Positions 10,237 to 15,156 of a stretch of 64,000 nt of DNA are shown piece after piece. The DNA lies in assembly GCA_027487815.1 (NCBI GenBank), contig JAIYCW010000017.1, positions 310,001 to 374,000 of the forward strand, given 5' to 3'. This DNA comes from Burkholderiales bacterium. GTDB lineage: Bacteria; Pseudomonadota; Gammaproteobacteria; Burkholderiales; Burkholderiaceae_E. Both the position numbers and the translations under genes were made by a program. How positions within the stretch are numbered: position 1 is the stretch's first letter; each line of letters starts with the position of its first letter. Below the pieces are notes generated by a model, which had not been told where the DNA came from, did not search any database, and saw nothing but the letters and a program-made list of their open reading frames with translations.

Positions 10237-12096
10237 ATTAAAGCGGCGAACAAAAACGCCTTCGCCATCCCCTAGTCCATTGCCACTCCACACCACCACG
10301 AGACGGTTGGCCTCGTATAGAAGTGATACCCCGCGCTGCTCGCTGACCAAGGTGCTTGGCGGGGACAGTTCACCGCCCAGTTTGTTGCCCAAGGGATCAA
10401 ACTGCTGAACGCGAACATCGTAGTTGCCCACCGAGCCACTTTGCCATGCAACCGCAAAATAACCATCGCCCCGCATGGCCAGGCTGCTCTGGTTTTGATC
10501 GGATGCATTGGCAAGATGCACCAGGATGTCTGATGACAGCGCTCCACCATTGGCGTCAAAGCGCCGCAGATACACATCAAACTGGCCCGCCGAATGATTC
10601 GAAGCCCAGGTGGCTACAAAGCTGCCGTCATCTGCAATACCGATGGACTCTATAAACTGGTCGCCATTGGTGGTCGCACTGATCCTGAACTCTCCACCCT
10701 GCGCCACGCCTGCTGCATTGAAGCGCTGGGCATAGGCCCCCCAGCTCGCACCATCATCCTGGTTAAGCGAACTCCAGCCGATGATGAAGCTTCCATTGCC
10801 TTGCATGGCAATCACGGGCGTTGTTTGAAGGTTGCCAGTTGAAGCATTAACGCGGAAGCTCGCAGCTTGTGGGTTCCCGGCTGAATTGAAACGCCGGGCG
10901 TAAACATCTCCAAGATTCGCGTCGGAGTAAGCCACAACAAAACTGCCGTTGTCAGCGATTGCAACCACAGGCTGCTGCTGATCCCCGATTGTCAGGTCAT
11001 TGACAATCGTAGACGACCGTACAGTGCCGTCAGCGTTAAAGATACGAGCCTGCACCCCAGCCCCTGCGCCTTCATCCAGGGTCCAGACCACCACGAACTC
11101 ACCGGCTGCATTCATGGCCACCTGAGCCTGAGTCTTGGTGGAACTACCGCCAAGACTGATCTGAAATTCGTTGTCTATGGCCTGCCCGGCCGCAGTAAAG
11201 CGTTGGCCCCAAATTTCTGAAGGAGCGGTCCGCGAATCGTTCCACACCACAACATAGTTGCCTGCCGCATCTGCTGCAATCGCGCCGCCTCGAGTAGCGG
11301 TCTGTGCGTTTGTCGTGGTGGTGTTGACCAGCTGCTCGGCGTTTGTAACCGGTGTCAAATCGAGGACGCCTCGATAGCTCTCCTGGAATGTGGCGCTAGG
11401 TACTATCATGGCTTCGATGGAGCCCAGGCTTTCCTCCAGCTCCCAATCCCCACCATAAGCGCGTGCGCCCGTTGCATCCCAGCTTGCAGCGATATCAGCG
11501 CCAGTAAGCGCAGCAAGCCCTTGCATGACCACACGTCCTGCAGTGGTGGCGGCAAAGTCGCAACCGTAAAGCAGGATATCGGCATCCGCATCCAGATGAT
11601 CTGCCCATTGCGAGATCACACTGGCTTCATTGCGCAGGGCCTGCTGGTCTAGCACCGATTGGCCCAATTGCATCCTGGCCGCATCACCATGACCAATCAG
11701 ATGAATCGCTGAAACCGCTTCATGGTTTTGCAGCCAATCATTGATGAGTGCAAACGCATTATCCTGGGCGCGAACTAGCAAAACATCTGCGGGTCGTCCT
11801 GCATCAATCTGCGACCGAATATCCGCAACAAGTCGCGCTGCATCGGGCACTCCAGTATCGATGACTACCAGCTCGCGGGGGACCTGTGATGCTTCGGGTC
11901 CAACGGCATTTTGGCTGGATTGGGTCGGGGTGCTCGGTACTGCGGGCAGCGCTTGCGTTGAAGACTCTGCGGGCGGCGGTGGCACCGCCATGGGCGAGTC
12001 AGCCGAGAACAGCAAACGCGGCTCGATTAACTCGAATACCGGTTTGCGCCTGCGGCGATAGCTCACGCTGGTGCCAGTGGGCACGGACTTTTTCAT
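1..12096 (-). CDS. Giant LEPR-type / DUF4347 beta-helix surface or secreted protein, N-terminal 4032 residues (partial)
   Basis: This open frame runs without a stop from an ATG at 12096 to the left window edge, so at least 4032 codons are present and the C-terminus is missing. The N-terminus is basic (MKKS, then RRRRKP) and carries an LEPR-type motif at residues 21-33 (FELIEPRLLFSAD). A DUF4347-like domain follows at about 73-245, with AIHLIGHG, LYGCDFAA and YRGVL. Residues 255-620 hold seven propeller-like repeats. From about residue 620 onward come long modules made of a DGDTSSI...ISLREA opening, beta-helix repeats (GNLIxGN, TGLGIDLG) and Ig-like pieces. Two SdrD-B-like segments lie near 8670-8430 and 3285-3020, and two Calx-beta-like segments near 5435-5150 and 1110-790. 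There is no classical signal peptide. The protein is probably a secreted or surface adhesin; that role is inferred from architecture. No Shine-Dalgarno sequence precedes the ATG. Confidence 0.9.
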   Translation of the reverse strand, partial: MKKSVPTGTSVSYRRRRKPVFELIEPRLLFSADSPMAVPPPPAESSTQALPAVPSTPTQSSQNAVGPEASQVPRELVVIDTGVPDAARLVADIRSQIDAGRPADVLLVRAQDNAFALINDWLQNHEAVSAIHLIGHGDAARMQLGQSVLDQQALRNEASVISQWADHLDADADILLYGCDFAATTAGRVVMQGLAALTGADIAASWDATGARAYGGDWELEESLGSIEAMIVPSATFQESYRGVLDLTPVTNAEQLVNTTTTNAQTATRGGAIAADAAGNYVVVWNDSRTAPSEIWGQRFTAAGQAIDNEFQISLGGSSTKTQAQVAMNAAGEFVVVWTLDEGAGAGVQARIFNADGTVRSSTIVNDLTIGDQQQPVVAIADNGSFVVAYSDANLGDVYARRFNSAGNPQAASFRVNASTGNLQTTPVIAMQGNGSFIIGWSSLNQDDGASWGAYAQRFNAAGVAQGGEFRISATTNGDQFIESIGIADDGSFVATWASNHSAGQFDVYLRRFDANGGALSSDILVHLANASDQNQSSLAMRGDGYFAVAWQSGSVGNYDVRVQQFDPLGNKLGGELSPPSTLVSEQRGVSLLYEANRLVVVWSGNGLGDGEGVFVRRFNADVHSTVTVTTADDVRDGDTSSIAALIANPGADGLISLGEAIQATNSTPNGTSRDRIHFNIPDALVNGVHSIRSPFGMPVITDAVVIDGATDPDFVAGDGRPVIEIDGALNNSSGLTINAANVSINALISVNNAFSGFAVFAPNVTITNSFIGLRRDSSAASNRDQGIFLSNSAGGATITNNVIAANWNSGIDSESGGHTISMNTIGLAYGGATALGNGNVGIWLRQGANSMVTNNILSANGADGIAISQGASNVTIQGNTIGTSADGTVVFGNGQEGIDLNAAGGSIVIGGSGLNQGNLIAGNSAFATGGIRVSNTSDVTIQGNWIGTNAAGILNLGNSQTGINVEGNSSNVLIGGTQAAQANLIAFNQGPGIIVRDTARAAILGNSIRNSTGLGIDLGADGVTLNDPGDGDGGPNNQLNFVTINSASSTGSLLKMDLTLDVQAGTNYRYEVFANAGPDASGYGEGTRFVGYFDISSVTTGTINLSVPLNASVQAGEWISITTTRIAAGIPVETSEFSRTVQVFNVITGTLHHDVDGDAIVNESGETGLAGVTVRAYLDDGDGVLDDGDLLGGTATSGVDGRYEIVTPAFGTYWVVVESMTISGALNGGFSNADTWFEQSYASAGGVTFDGSTYSTSSSAGALYGGMRRDVSDGLASLSSREHVIRREVTNAAPVDANFGFSANLITTVRDGDDRGGENRSVQGSLDQFIRNSNALTGTQTSLFRIAGASNHVITLQDALPTITDRVILDATTQTGFSSTPVVAIDGNDLVGVTGLGLNGSADNSVVRGLIIRNFAVDGIYVAAGSNGNLIAGNYIGSIDFSGATLGAAFENGGDGIEIQGSNNTIGGVNAADRNVIGGNAYGVIAAGSNATDNRIFGNYIGVDRTGSQAIANRMSGVGLFVGATNNQIGGTAAFSGNVISGNSQYGVVVLDPGTDRNSVAGNLIGLAVDGTTSLSNSLHGVWVGAGATNTRIGLSAAADRNIIASNGQAGVMVSDSGTQGTLIEANYIGTDRTGTQARGNLGDGIRIEAGSTGTSVGGVSAVQANLIAFNALGVGVIGSASSAAVLGNEIRDNTGLAIDLAVDGVSPNDPAPDSDIGPNTLQNYPVLRDIRTNGGAMTYDLQLTGQPNTTYRIEFFASSTPGSAGSGQAQRFVGAINLLLDPAGTASASGSLAGVVALGEYVSATASAEISPGVFGNTSELGQAVVATSALQSSITVNTTSDVLDGDTTSISTLLANRGADGVISLREALLAANNTSNGTGGADFVGFDISGPLVSGYHTIALSSALPVITDRVIIDGSTHADFLNRPVVMIDGSSVAGLASGLALATAANGSEIYGLRIDGFSRLGIDVQGASSVKIGGIGRGNEFTRNAQGGIDLNNGTTSAVIQANAIGTTMLGEAGLGNGDINIRALGGSSNALIGGVVAGQGNIIANTSTDSGIQVWSGSTGNSILGNSIFGNSGLGINLAGGSQNAANVTSNDAGDADAGANDLQNFPVLISAISTAGDTTITGSINSSPGAAFRIEFFSSPSGDSSGHGEGRVYLGSTSVATDGAGNANFSASLSGVTIPVGHSVSATATRDLSGGVFGSTSEFSANILASASSAGVSFTALGGNSTSESGSSVQFQVALTSAPTANVTLNFSLSDATEATLSMASITFDNGNWNNPRVITITGLNDSFIDGTISYSLQTDALISTDPNYSGLNIADVVLTNTDNDTFNTLFVDTTSDTADGNTSSIEALYSNMGADGRISLREAIAAANATPDGIGGADRIEFRISDPLVAGAHTININSTGAGVLPMITSALSIDGSTEADYRFGPDGSSRPVVVLDGSSLPRSSGNHILQFAGGSSGSSVRGLVLNQAGDEGIIIWDASNITLQGNFIGTDVTGQLARPNNEDGIVIGGNSSNIQIGGTSALERNLISGNRFTGINILNAVSNVVLQGNYIGTNVSGTAALGNGDFGIRIESGPVTVGGNQPGAGNLISGNGLSGIQIVGGSGYVIAGNTIGLNALGMAALGNGGNGIQIVGGSNIQIGGSSAQHRNVFAANNAWGLELSNAASNAISVQGNWFGQFSDGSSSPSSDNGSGAIYARAGANNITVGGVGLGNTIVGFGPNTQGVRVDTGANNIGIFGNTIGVNAQGAQAGIGIGVVAENASNVVIGSVLAGQGNVIANARNQGIQVRGTASVEIRGNSIRNSTALGIDLNDDGVTPNDSLDADSGPNALQNTLAISAVGTNAGRVAIASTFESAGGTYQVDYYASVSVHVSGSGEGARYLGSETFSGGPGLLAFRHTLNVSVAVGEFVTAIVTNSAGQSSEFSNGIAAEQGRDLSGTIFHDVAGEGNISAPETQRFANVPVRIFFDNGDGTPGAGDTFVGTVFTDAMGNYSVAALRQGLTYWVVVSSTELASANLTTAAGYVPQDIWAEQTYAGAGALRNGAGGPSFSASAGALFGGASASASDNVIPGGLIGAEHVIRVELNTDNHTGADFGFSYNAITHTGDTDQDGSTNRFAQGSLRQFVNNSNALTGVQSSSFRVISSDPGYSSGVARFTLNSSLAALSDAVVINGATQTAWNGNTNPGVFGTGGTVGVGAPSFGLTTYQRPEIEIVGVANSSALFDITAGNGTRIAGLSLLGGGTAGNAATATIRVSAASGTVIEDNLIGVSATSYSDPGAALRIQAVGIRALGEVTIRNNLIGWSNGHAISLEAGSSNSLIQGNEITRPAQVNNTSAGIAMRDLSGVQIAGNLISQSGGNAVELYTNANNNLLFGNTFSGSGLLGGESALLDITSGSNNNVILGNVLSGSPGDAISIRNSVGTQIGGIGQGNQIGTSATAIRLGTGSDGTLIWGNAIGTNFASTLNLGLTGSGIVIETGADNTRVGSDTAGLGNILANIAGSGVSLAAGAGASNSILGNRIFSFGPQAIDLGANGTVLANDTLDVDIGPNAGQNFPVISSVVGNAGTVLVSGTINSEPNAQYRIEFFSGSVSEGGGYGGALSYLGATVVTTDASGNASFSNLGFTRPPGSAFVTATATRQLGAGVYSGTSELAANRTIADAAAVNVSLVGGNITSEAGASARVQISLATPPTASVTVLLSLSDTTEATLSVTSLTFDTLNWSTPQFVDITGRDDLFIDGTIGFNLQFSVASADATYQALAISPVALNNTDNDTRNIIVVDTTSDVADGDTSSIAALVANRGADGLISLREAISAANLTANGVGGVDQIQFALALNDPNRLYYREDGAAGFSAPVSTSLAEAAITDFDADYLAGTARSWWRIAPTSALPTISSGVSIEGFTQSGASLNRPVVELDGSATTGASGLRVNGASGFAISGLIINGFDQAGIDLNASQSASVVGNFIGTDASGTLAPGNGSSGVSVSGGSQNNAIGGLGNGNLISGNAGNGVTLTVGSINNSVVGNLIGV
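10240..11340 (-). repeat. Seven propeller-like repeats inside the giant protein
   Basis: The encoded segment repeats the pattern 'hydrophobic-VVW...(Q/R)RF(N/D)-x-G-x-A...F-x-(I/V)' seven times, for example WGQRFTAAG, VYARRFNSAG, GAYAQRFNAAG and VYLRRFDANG. Seven copies would suit a single seven-bladed beta-propeller. Similar repeats occur in large secreted RTX-type proteins. The fold is inferred. Confidence 0.65.
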
Positions 12097-12111
12097 GTCT
12101 TATATGGTGGC

Positions 12112-12126
12112 GCAAGAGCTATGCCA
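12112..12126 (-). promoter_or_regulatory. Sigma-54-type -24/-12 match upstream of the giant gene
   Basis: Read on the minus strand, TGGCA at 12126-12122 and TTGC at 12115-12112 have the GG-to-GC spacing of the sigma-54 consensus (TGGCACG-N4-TTGC). The predicted transcript start is near 12100, leaving only about four bases before the ATG at 12096. Either the transcript is essentially leaderless or the match is fortuitous. Confidence 0.4.
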
Positions 12127-12168
12127 AATGGTGGATCTGGCAGGGCCACCAGTCGGTGGGTTTGGCCC
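12122..12168 (-). promoter_or_regulatory. Possible structured region upstream of the giant gene
   Basis: The 137-base gap between the HlyD gene and the giant gene contains overlapping inverted repeats: gggcca/tggccc (12143-12148 with 12163-12168), ccacc/ggtgg (12146-12150 with 12155-12159) and tgcca/tggca (12122-12126 with 12138-12142). The first two cannot form together because they share bases 12146-12148. They could be operator-like sites for an activator or secondary structure; no known riboswitch was recognised. Confidence 0.2.
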
Positions 12169-12183
12169 GCTTATCTACCCATG

Positions 12184-12208
12184 AAAAAGCCGGGGCGAAC
12201 CCGGCTTT
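12184..12208 (-). terminator. Rho-independent terminator after the HlyD/SecA-like operon
   Basis: A perfect nine-base-pair stem (AAAGCCGGG with CCCGGCTTT at 12186-12194 and 12200-12208) has a five-base loop and a run of T on the minus strand. It lies 26 bases after the stop of the HlyD adaptor gene, so the four-gene operon ends here and the giant gene is probably transcribed separately. Confidence 0.8.
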
Positions 12209-12233
12209 AATCGGCCATTAGAATCAGATTGAA

Positions 12234-13202
12234 TTACTGCGCAGCGATTTGCGCTTTGCAACGCACTCCGGCAGGTACTTCACGCTTGGGATTGGGTAAG
12301 GCCATGCGTACCCGGAAGGTTCCGCTCGCAGCATCAATCAATCTGTCGATCTGCTGAACCTGGGCCTGCATCAGGTCGGCGCCAGCAAAATCGGGTTGCA
12401 CCCCGATCGATTGACCTTCCTTGAATTGGCCATACATTGTGGCGGGAACAATCACTTCAACCTTCAGCGGATTAAGCATCGCTACGCGCAGCAAGGGGCG
12501 GCCATCGGCTCGCTCTCCGGGTTGGGTCAATCGGTCAATGACTACACCGTCAAACGGAGCACGCACGACACGCTGACGCAGTTGAGCCTCGGCACTTTGC
12601 AGCTCACGACCAGCAACTACCTGAGCTTCACGGGCCTGGGCCAAGCGTTGGTCGGCCACCTCAAATTCACCCTTTGCGGTATCGAGTTCAAGTTGAGATG
12701 CAAAGCCCAGGGTCAGCAGCTCCTGGGTGCGACGCATCTTGATCTTGGCCACATCACGGGTGGCCGCAGCAGCTGCGATTTCAGCTTCACCAGTAGCACG
12801 TTGGCGGGCGGCATCCACATTGGCCTTTTCAACCTCAGAGCGCAGCAGCACCAAGGTCTGGCCTTTGCGCACGGACTGGCCACGCTCAACCAAGACCTCT
12901 TCCACAACCCCATAACCGGGTGAGCCAACTTCAGCCATACGCTGAGGCTCGATAAGGCATCCAAGCATTGCATCCTTGGAGGCTGCGCTTGTGCTTGCCG
13001 CTGCCGGCTTTGGAGCCACGTTAGCGGGGGCGTTTACAGTGGCAGGGGCGGTTGTGGCTGCGCGCGCGGTTCCCTGCGCTTGAACACTAGCTGTCCAAGC
13101 AGTCATGACGAGGCACAGGCCTACGCTCCAGGAGCTGGCGAATTGTCTGGCAGATTGCCCAGTGAACACGGACGACGGAGTCATAGCAAACCCACTACTC
13201 AT
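12234..13202 (-). CDS. Periplasmic HlyD/RND-type membrane fusion (adaptor) protein
   Basis: The product is about 322 residues. It has a signal-peptide-like N-terminus (hydrophobic VGLCLVMTAWTA, then VQAQ), an Ala/Pro-rich linker, a biotinyl-lipoyl half (YGVVEEVLVERGQSVRKGQ), a coiled-coil hairpin and the returning lipoyl strand (VRAPFDGVVIDRL). A beta-barrel domain ends near PAGVRCKAQI. Such proteins bridge an inner-membrane component to an outer-membrane channel. The ATG at 13202 overlaps the stop of the SecA-like gene (ATGAGTAG), suggesting translational coupling; an ATG at 13187 is an alternative start. It is the last gene of the operon. No pump or ATP-binding cassette partner is adjacent; the nearest ATPase is the SecA-like protein just upstream. 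Confidence 0.85.
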   Translation of the reverse strand: MSSGFAMTPSSVFTGQSARQFASSWSVGLCLVMTAWTASVQAQGTARAATTAPATVNAPANVAPKPAAASTSAASKDAMLGCLIEPQRMAEVGSPGYGVVEEVLVERGQSVRKGQTLVLLRSEVEKANVDAARQRATGEAEIAAAAATRDVAKIKMRRTQELLTLGFASQLELDTAKGEFEVADQRLAQAREAQVVAGRELQSAEAQLRQRVVRAPFDGVVIDRLTQPGERADGRPLLRVAMLNPLKVEVIVPATMYGQFKEGQSIGVQPDFAGADLMQAQVQQIDRLIDAASGTFRVRMALPNPKREVPAGVRCKAQIAAQ

Positions 13203-15153
13203 TGATTTGTGCAAAATGTAGCGCGCGAGCCCATTGGCGGTCTGCCCGAAGGGAGGAACGGCGGATTTGGGCATCCTCGCGTTCATTATGGCGTTGCGCC
13301 ATGGTCACAACCCAGGGCAAAAGACTCGGGACCTGACGACTGATATAGGCAAATGAACGTAGCCATGCGGGCCATTGGGCCAGAGTTCGCTCATCCAGGC
13401 ATAACCATTGCTGCACACTGCCAGGCTCACCTTGACGCGCTGCGCGACCCGCGATTTGTCGGTCCTGACGGCGATTGCGATTATTCTGGAGATTCAGCAC
13501 ATGCAGGCCACCGGCTTCAAGGACCGCTTGGCTGAGTTTGATATCCGTGCCCCGTCCTGCGAGCTGAGTCGCCACCGTGATCACACTGCTCTTGCCCGCC
13601 TTGGCAACAATGTTTGCTTCGTCGGCCTCGGTCGCAGCATTAAGCGCCACAGCAGGCAGTTGGGCTTCATTCAAAAGTCGAGTGATGGATAAACATTGCT
13701 CAACCGTGTCCACGGTAAGAAGCACAGGCCGCTTGGCCTCAACCAAAGCTCGCAATACAGGAACCAATGCGGCATCGCGGTCGGCCCGGCTACCAAACAC
13801 CTTCAAAGCCTGGACCTCGCGCTGACAAGGGCGATGCAGGGGCACACGAATCATATCCAGCCCATAGCTGCGCCGCATCTCGGGGGCAACCTCAGCAATC
13901 GTGCCGCTTAACCCGCTCAGATGATGATAGCGCGCGAACAAACGCGGGTAGGTAATACGCGCCTGGGTATCCGTCGCGGGTGGAGTGTCCAGCCCTTCCT
14001 TGAGTGCTACTGCGCAATGCAGACCTCGCGACCACATGCGTCCTGGCGCTGCGCGGCCGGTGAGGCTATCGATGATCACAACCTCCCCGTCCTGAACCAG
14101 ATAGTCGACATCTTTTTTCAAGGCGTATAAGGCGCTCAACGCTTGCTCAGTGAATTCCTCACGATGCAGCCGGTTGAGCCAAGCCGCCCCATACTCATGA
14201 CAAAGCTCTTCAAGGCGCGCTCGCCCGGCCGCGGTAAGCACCACTTGATGCTCATGCGCGATCAGCTGATAGTGCTCAGCGGTGAGGCGCTTGGCGATAT
14301 CCAACGATTGCCAGACCTGAGCCCGAAGCGCCGGATCCTTATAGCCCACGCTGATGATCAAGGGGGTCTTGGCCTCATCAATCAGCACGCCATCCGCCTC
14401 ATCGACAATCGCCACACACAACCCGGGCAGAAAAGTCGCCTGGGTCTGCTGTGCTCGGGACTGCTGATCATGCACCGCAGATTCAAGCGCAAGTCGATCT
14501 CGCAAATAGTCAAAGGCCACGGTGCGCGCAGTGCTGTAAACAATGTCGTTGCGGTAACGCTGCCGGCGCTCGTCTTCAGACTGCGTATAGGCCACATCGA
14601 TGGCCTGCAAACCCAGAGCCTTGAAGAGCGGTTGAAGCTGCTCACAATCGCGCGCGGCAAGATACTCATTGGCGGTGAGCACATGCACGGGCGCACCGGC
14701 AAGCGCACTGACTGCAGCGGCCAAACCCGCCGCATAGGTTTTGCCTTCCCCTGTGGCCATTTCAGCCAAACGCTGATCAAGCAATGCAGCTGCACAGATC
14801 AGCTGACTGGGATAAAAACGAATGCCCAGAGCGCGATGTGCGTGCTCATCAATGCAAGCCATGGCTGTGACCACATGATCAGGCGTCAATCCATCCCGAC
14901 GCATGCGGGCCGCATGCCTGCGCGTCAGTTGGTTGAGCCTTGAAGAGTCAAGCTCAAGCCAAATCGCTTGCTGCTGCCGGGCTCGCGTGGCCAGCTCGGC
15001 ATACCGACCGACTCCATCGGCACGCAACCAGCGCGCCACAGTGCTGCCAAATGCGCGGCGCGGGGCGATCTTCTCGCTTTCTTCACGCTGCGGATAGCGG
15101 CCCCATTGCACACCGGGCTGAGCCAACCCCATGCCTGGCAAGGCCGATCTCAT
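13195..15153 (-). CDS. Divergent, C-terminally short SecA-like ATPase
   Basis: The product is 652 residues against about 850-900 for housekeeping SecA. Conserved SecA motor motifs are visible: Walker A as ATGEGKT (133-139, normally RTGEGKT), DEAD box VDEADGVLIDEAKTPLII (250-267), SGLSGT (413-418), LAGRGTDIKL (531-540) and the arginine-finger region GRAARQGEPG (569-578). The sequence stops soon after the second nucleotide-binding fold. The helical wing/scaffold is much reduced, and the Cys-rich zinc-binding SecB tail is absent. The segment between the DEAD box and SGLSGT is long enough for a preprotein-crosslinking domain. It sits inside an operon with HlyD-type proteins next to a giant exported protein, so it may be a dedicated export motor; that is inference. 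Its ATG follows the upstream stop by three bases (TGAACCATG). A complete housekeeping secA is presumably elsewhere. Confidence 0.85.
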   Translation of the reverse strand: MRSALPGMGLAQPGVQWGRYPQREESEKIAPRRAFGSTVARWLRADGVGRYAELATRARQQQAIWLELDSSRLNQLTRRHAARMRRDGLTPDHVVTAMACIDEHAHRALGIRFYPSQLICAAALLDQRLAEMATGEGKTYAAGLAAAVSALAGAPVHVLTANEYLAARDCEQLQPLFKALGLQAIDVAYTQSEDERRQRYRNDIVYSTARTVAFDYLRDRLALESAVHDQQSRAQQTQATFLPGLCVAIVDEADGVLIDEAKTPLIISVGYKDPALRAQVWQSLDIAKRLTAEHYQLIAHEHQVVLTAAGRARLEELCHEYGAAWLNRLHREEFTEQALSALYALKKDVDYLVQDGEVVIIDSLTGRAAPGRMWSRGLHCAVALKEGLDTPPATDTQARITYPRLFARYHHLSGLSGTIAEVAPEMRRSYGLDMIRVPLHRPCQREVQALKVFGSRADRDAALVPVLRALVEAKRPVLLTVDTVEQCLSITRLLNEAQLPAVALNAATEADEANIVAKAGKSSVITVATQLAGRGTDIKLSQAVLEAGGLHVLNLQNNRNRRQDRQIAGRAARQGEPGSVQQWLCLDERTLAQWPAWLRSFAYISRQVPSLLPWVVTMAQRHNEREDAQIRRSSLRADRQWARALHFAQINE

Positions 15154-15156
15154 GGT

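Noticed and set aside
14143-14943. Plus-strand frame of 266 codons
   Set aside because: Antisense to the SecA-like gene, with no recognisable motif.
13195-15153. Housekeeping secA
   Set aside because: The protein is about 250 residues too short, lacks the zinc tail and sits in an operon of HlyD-type genes.
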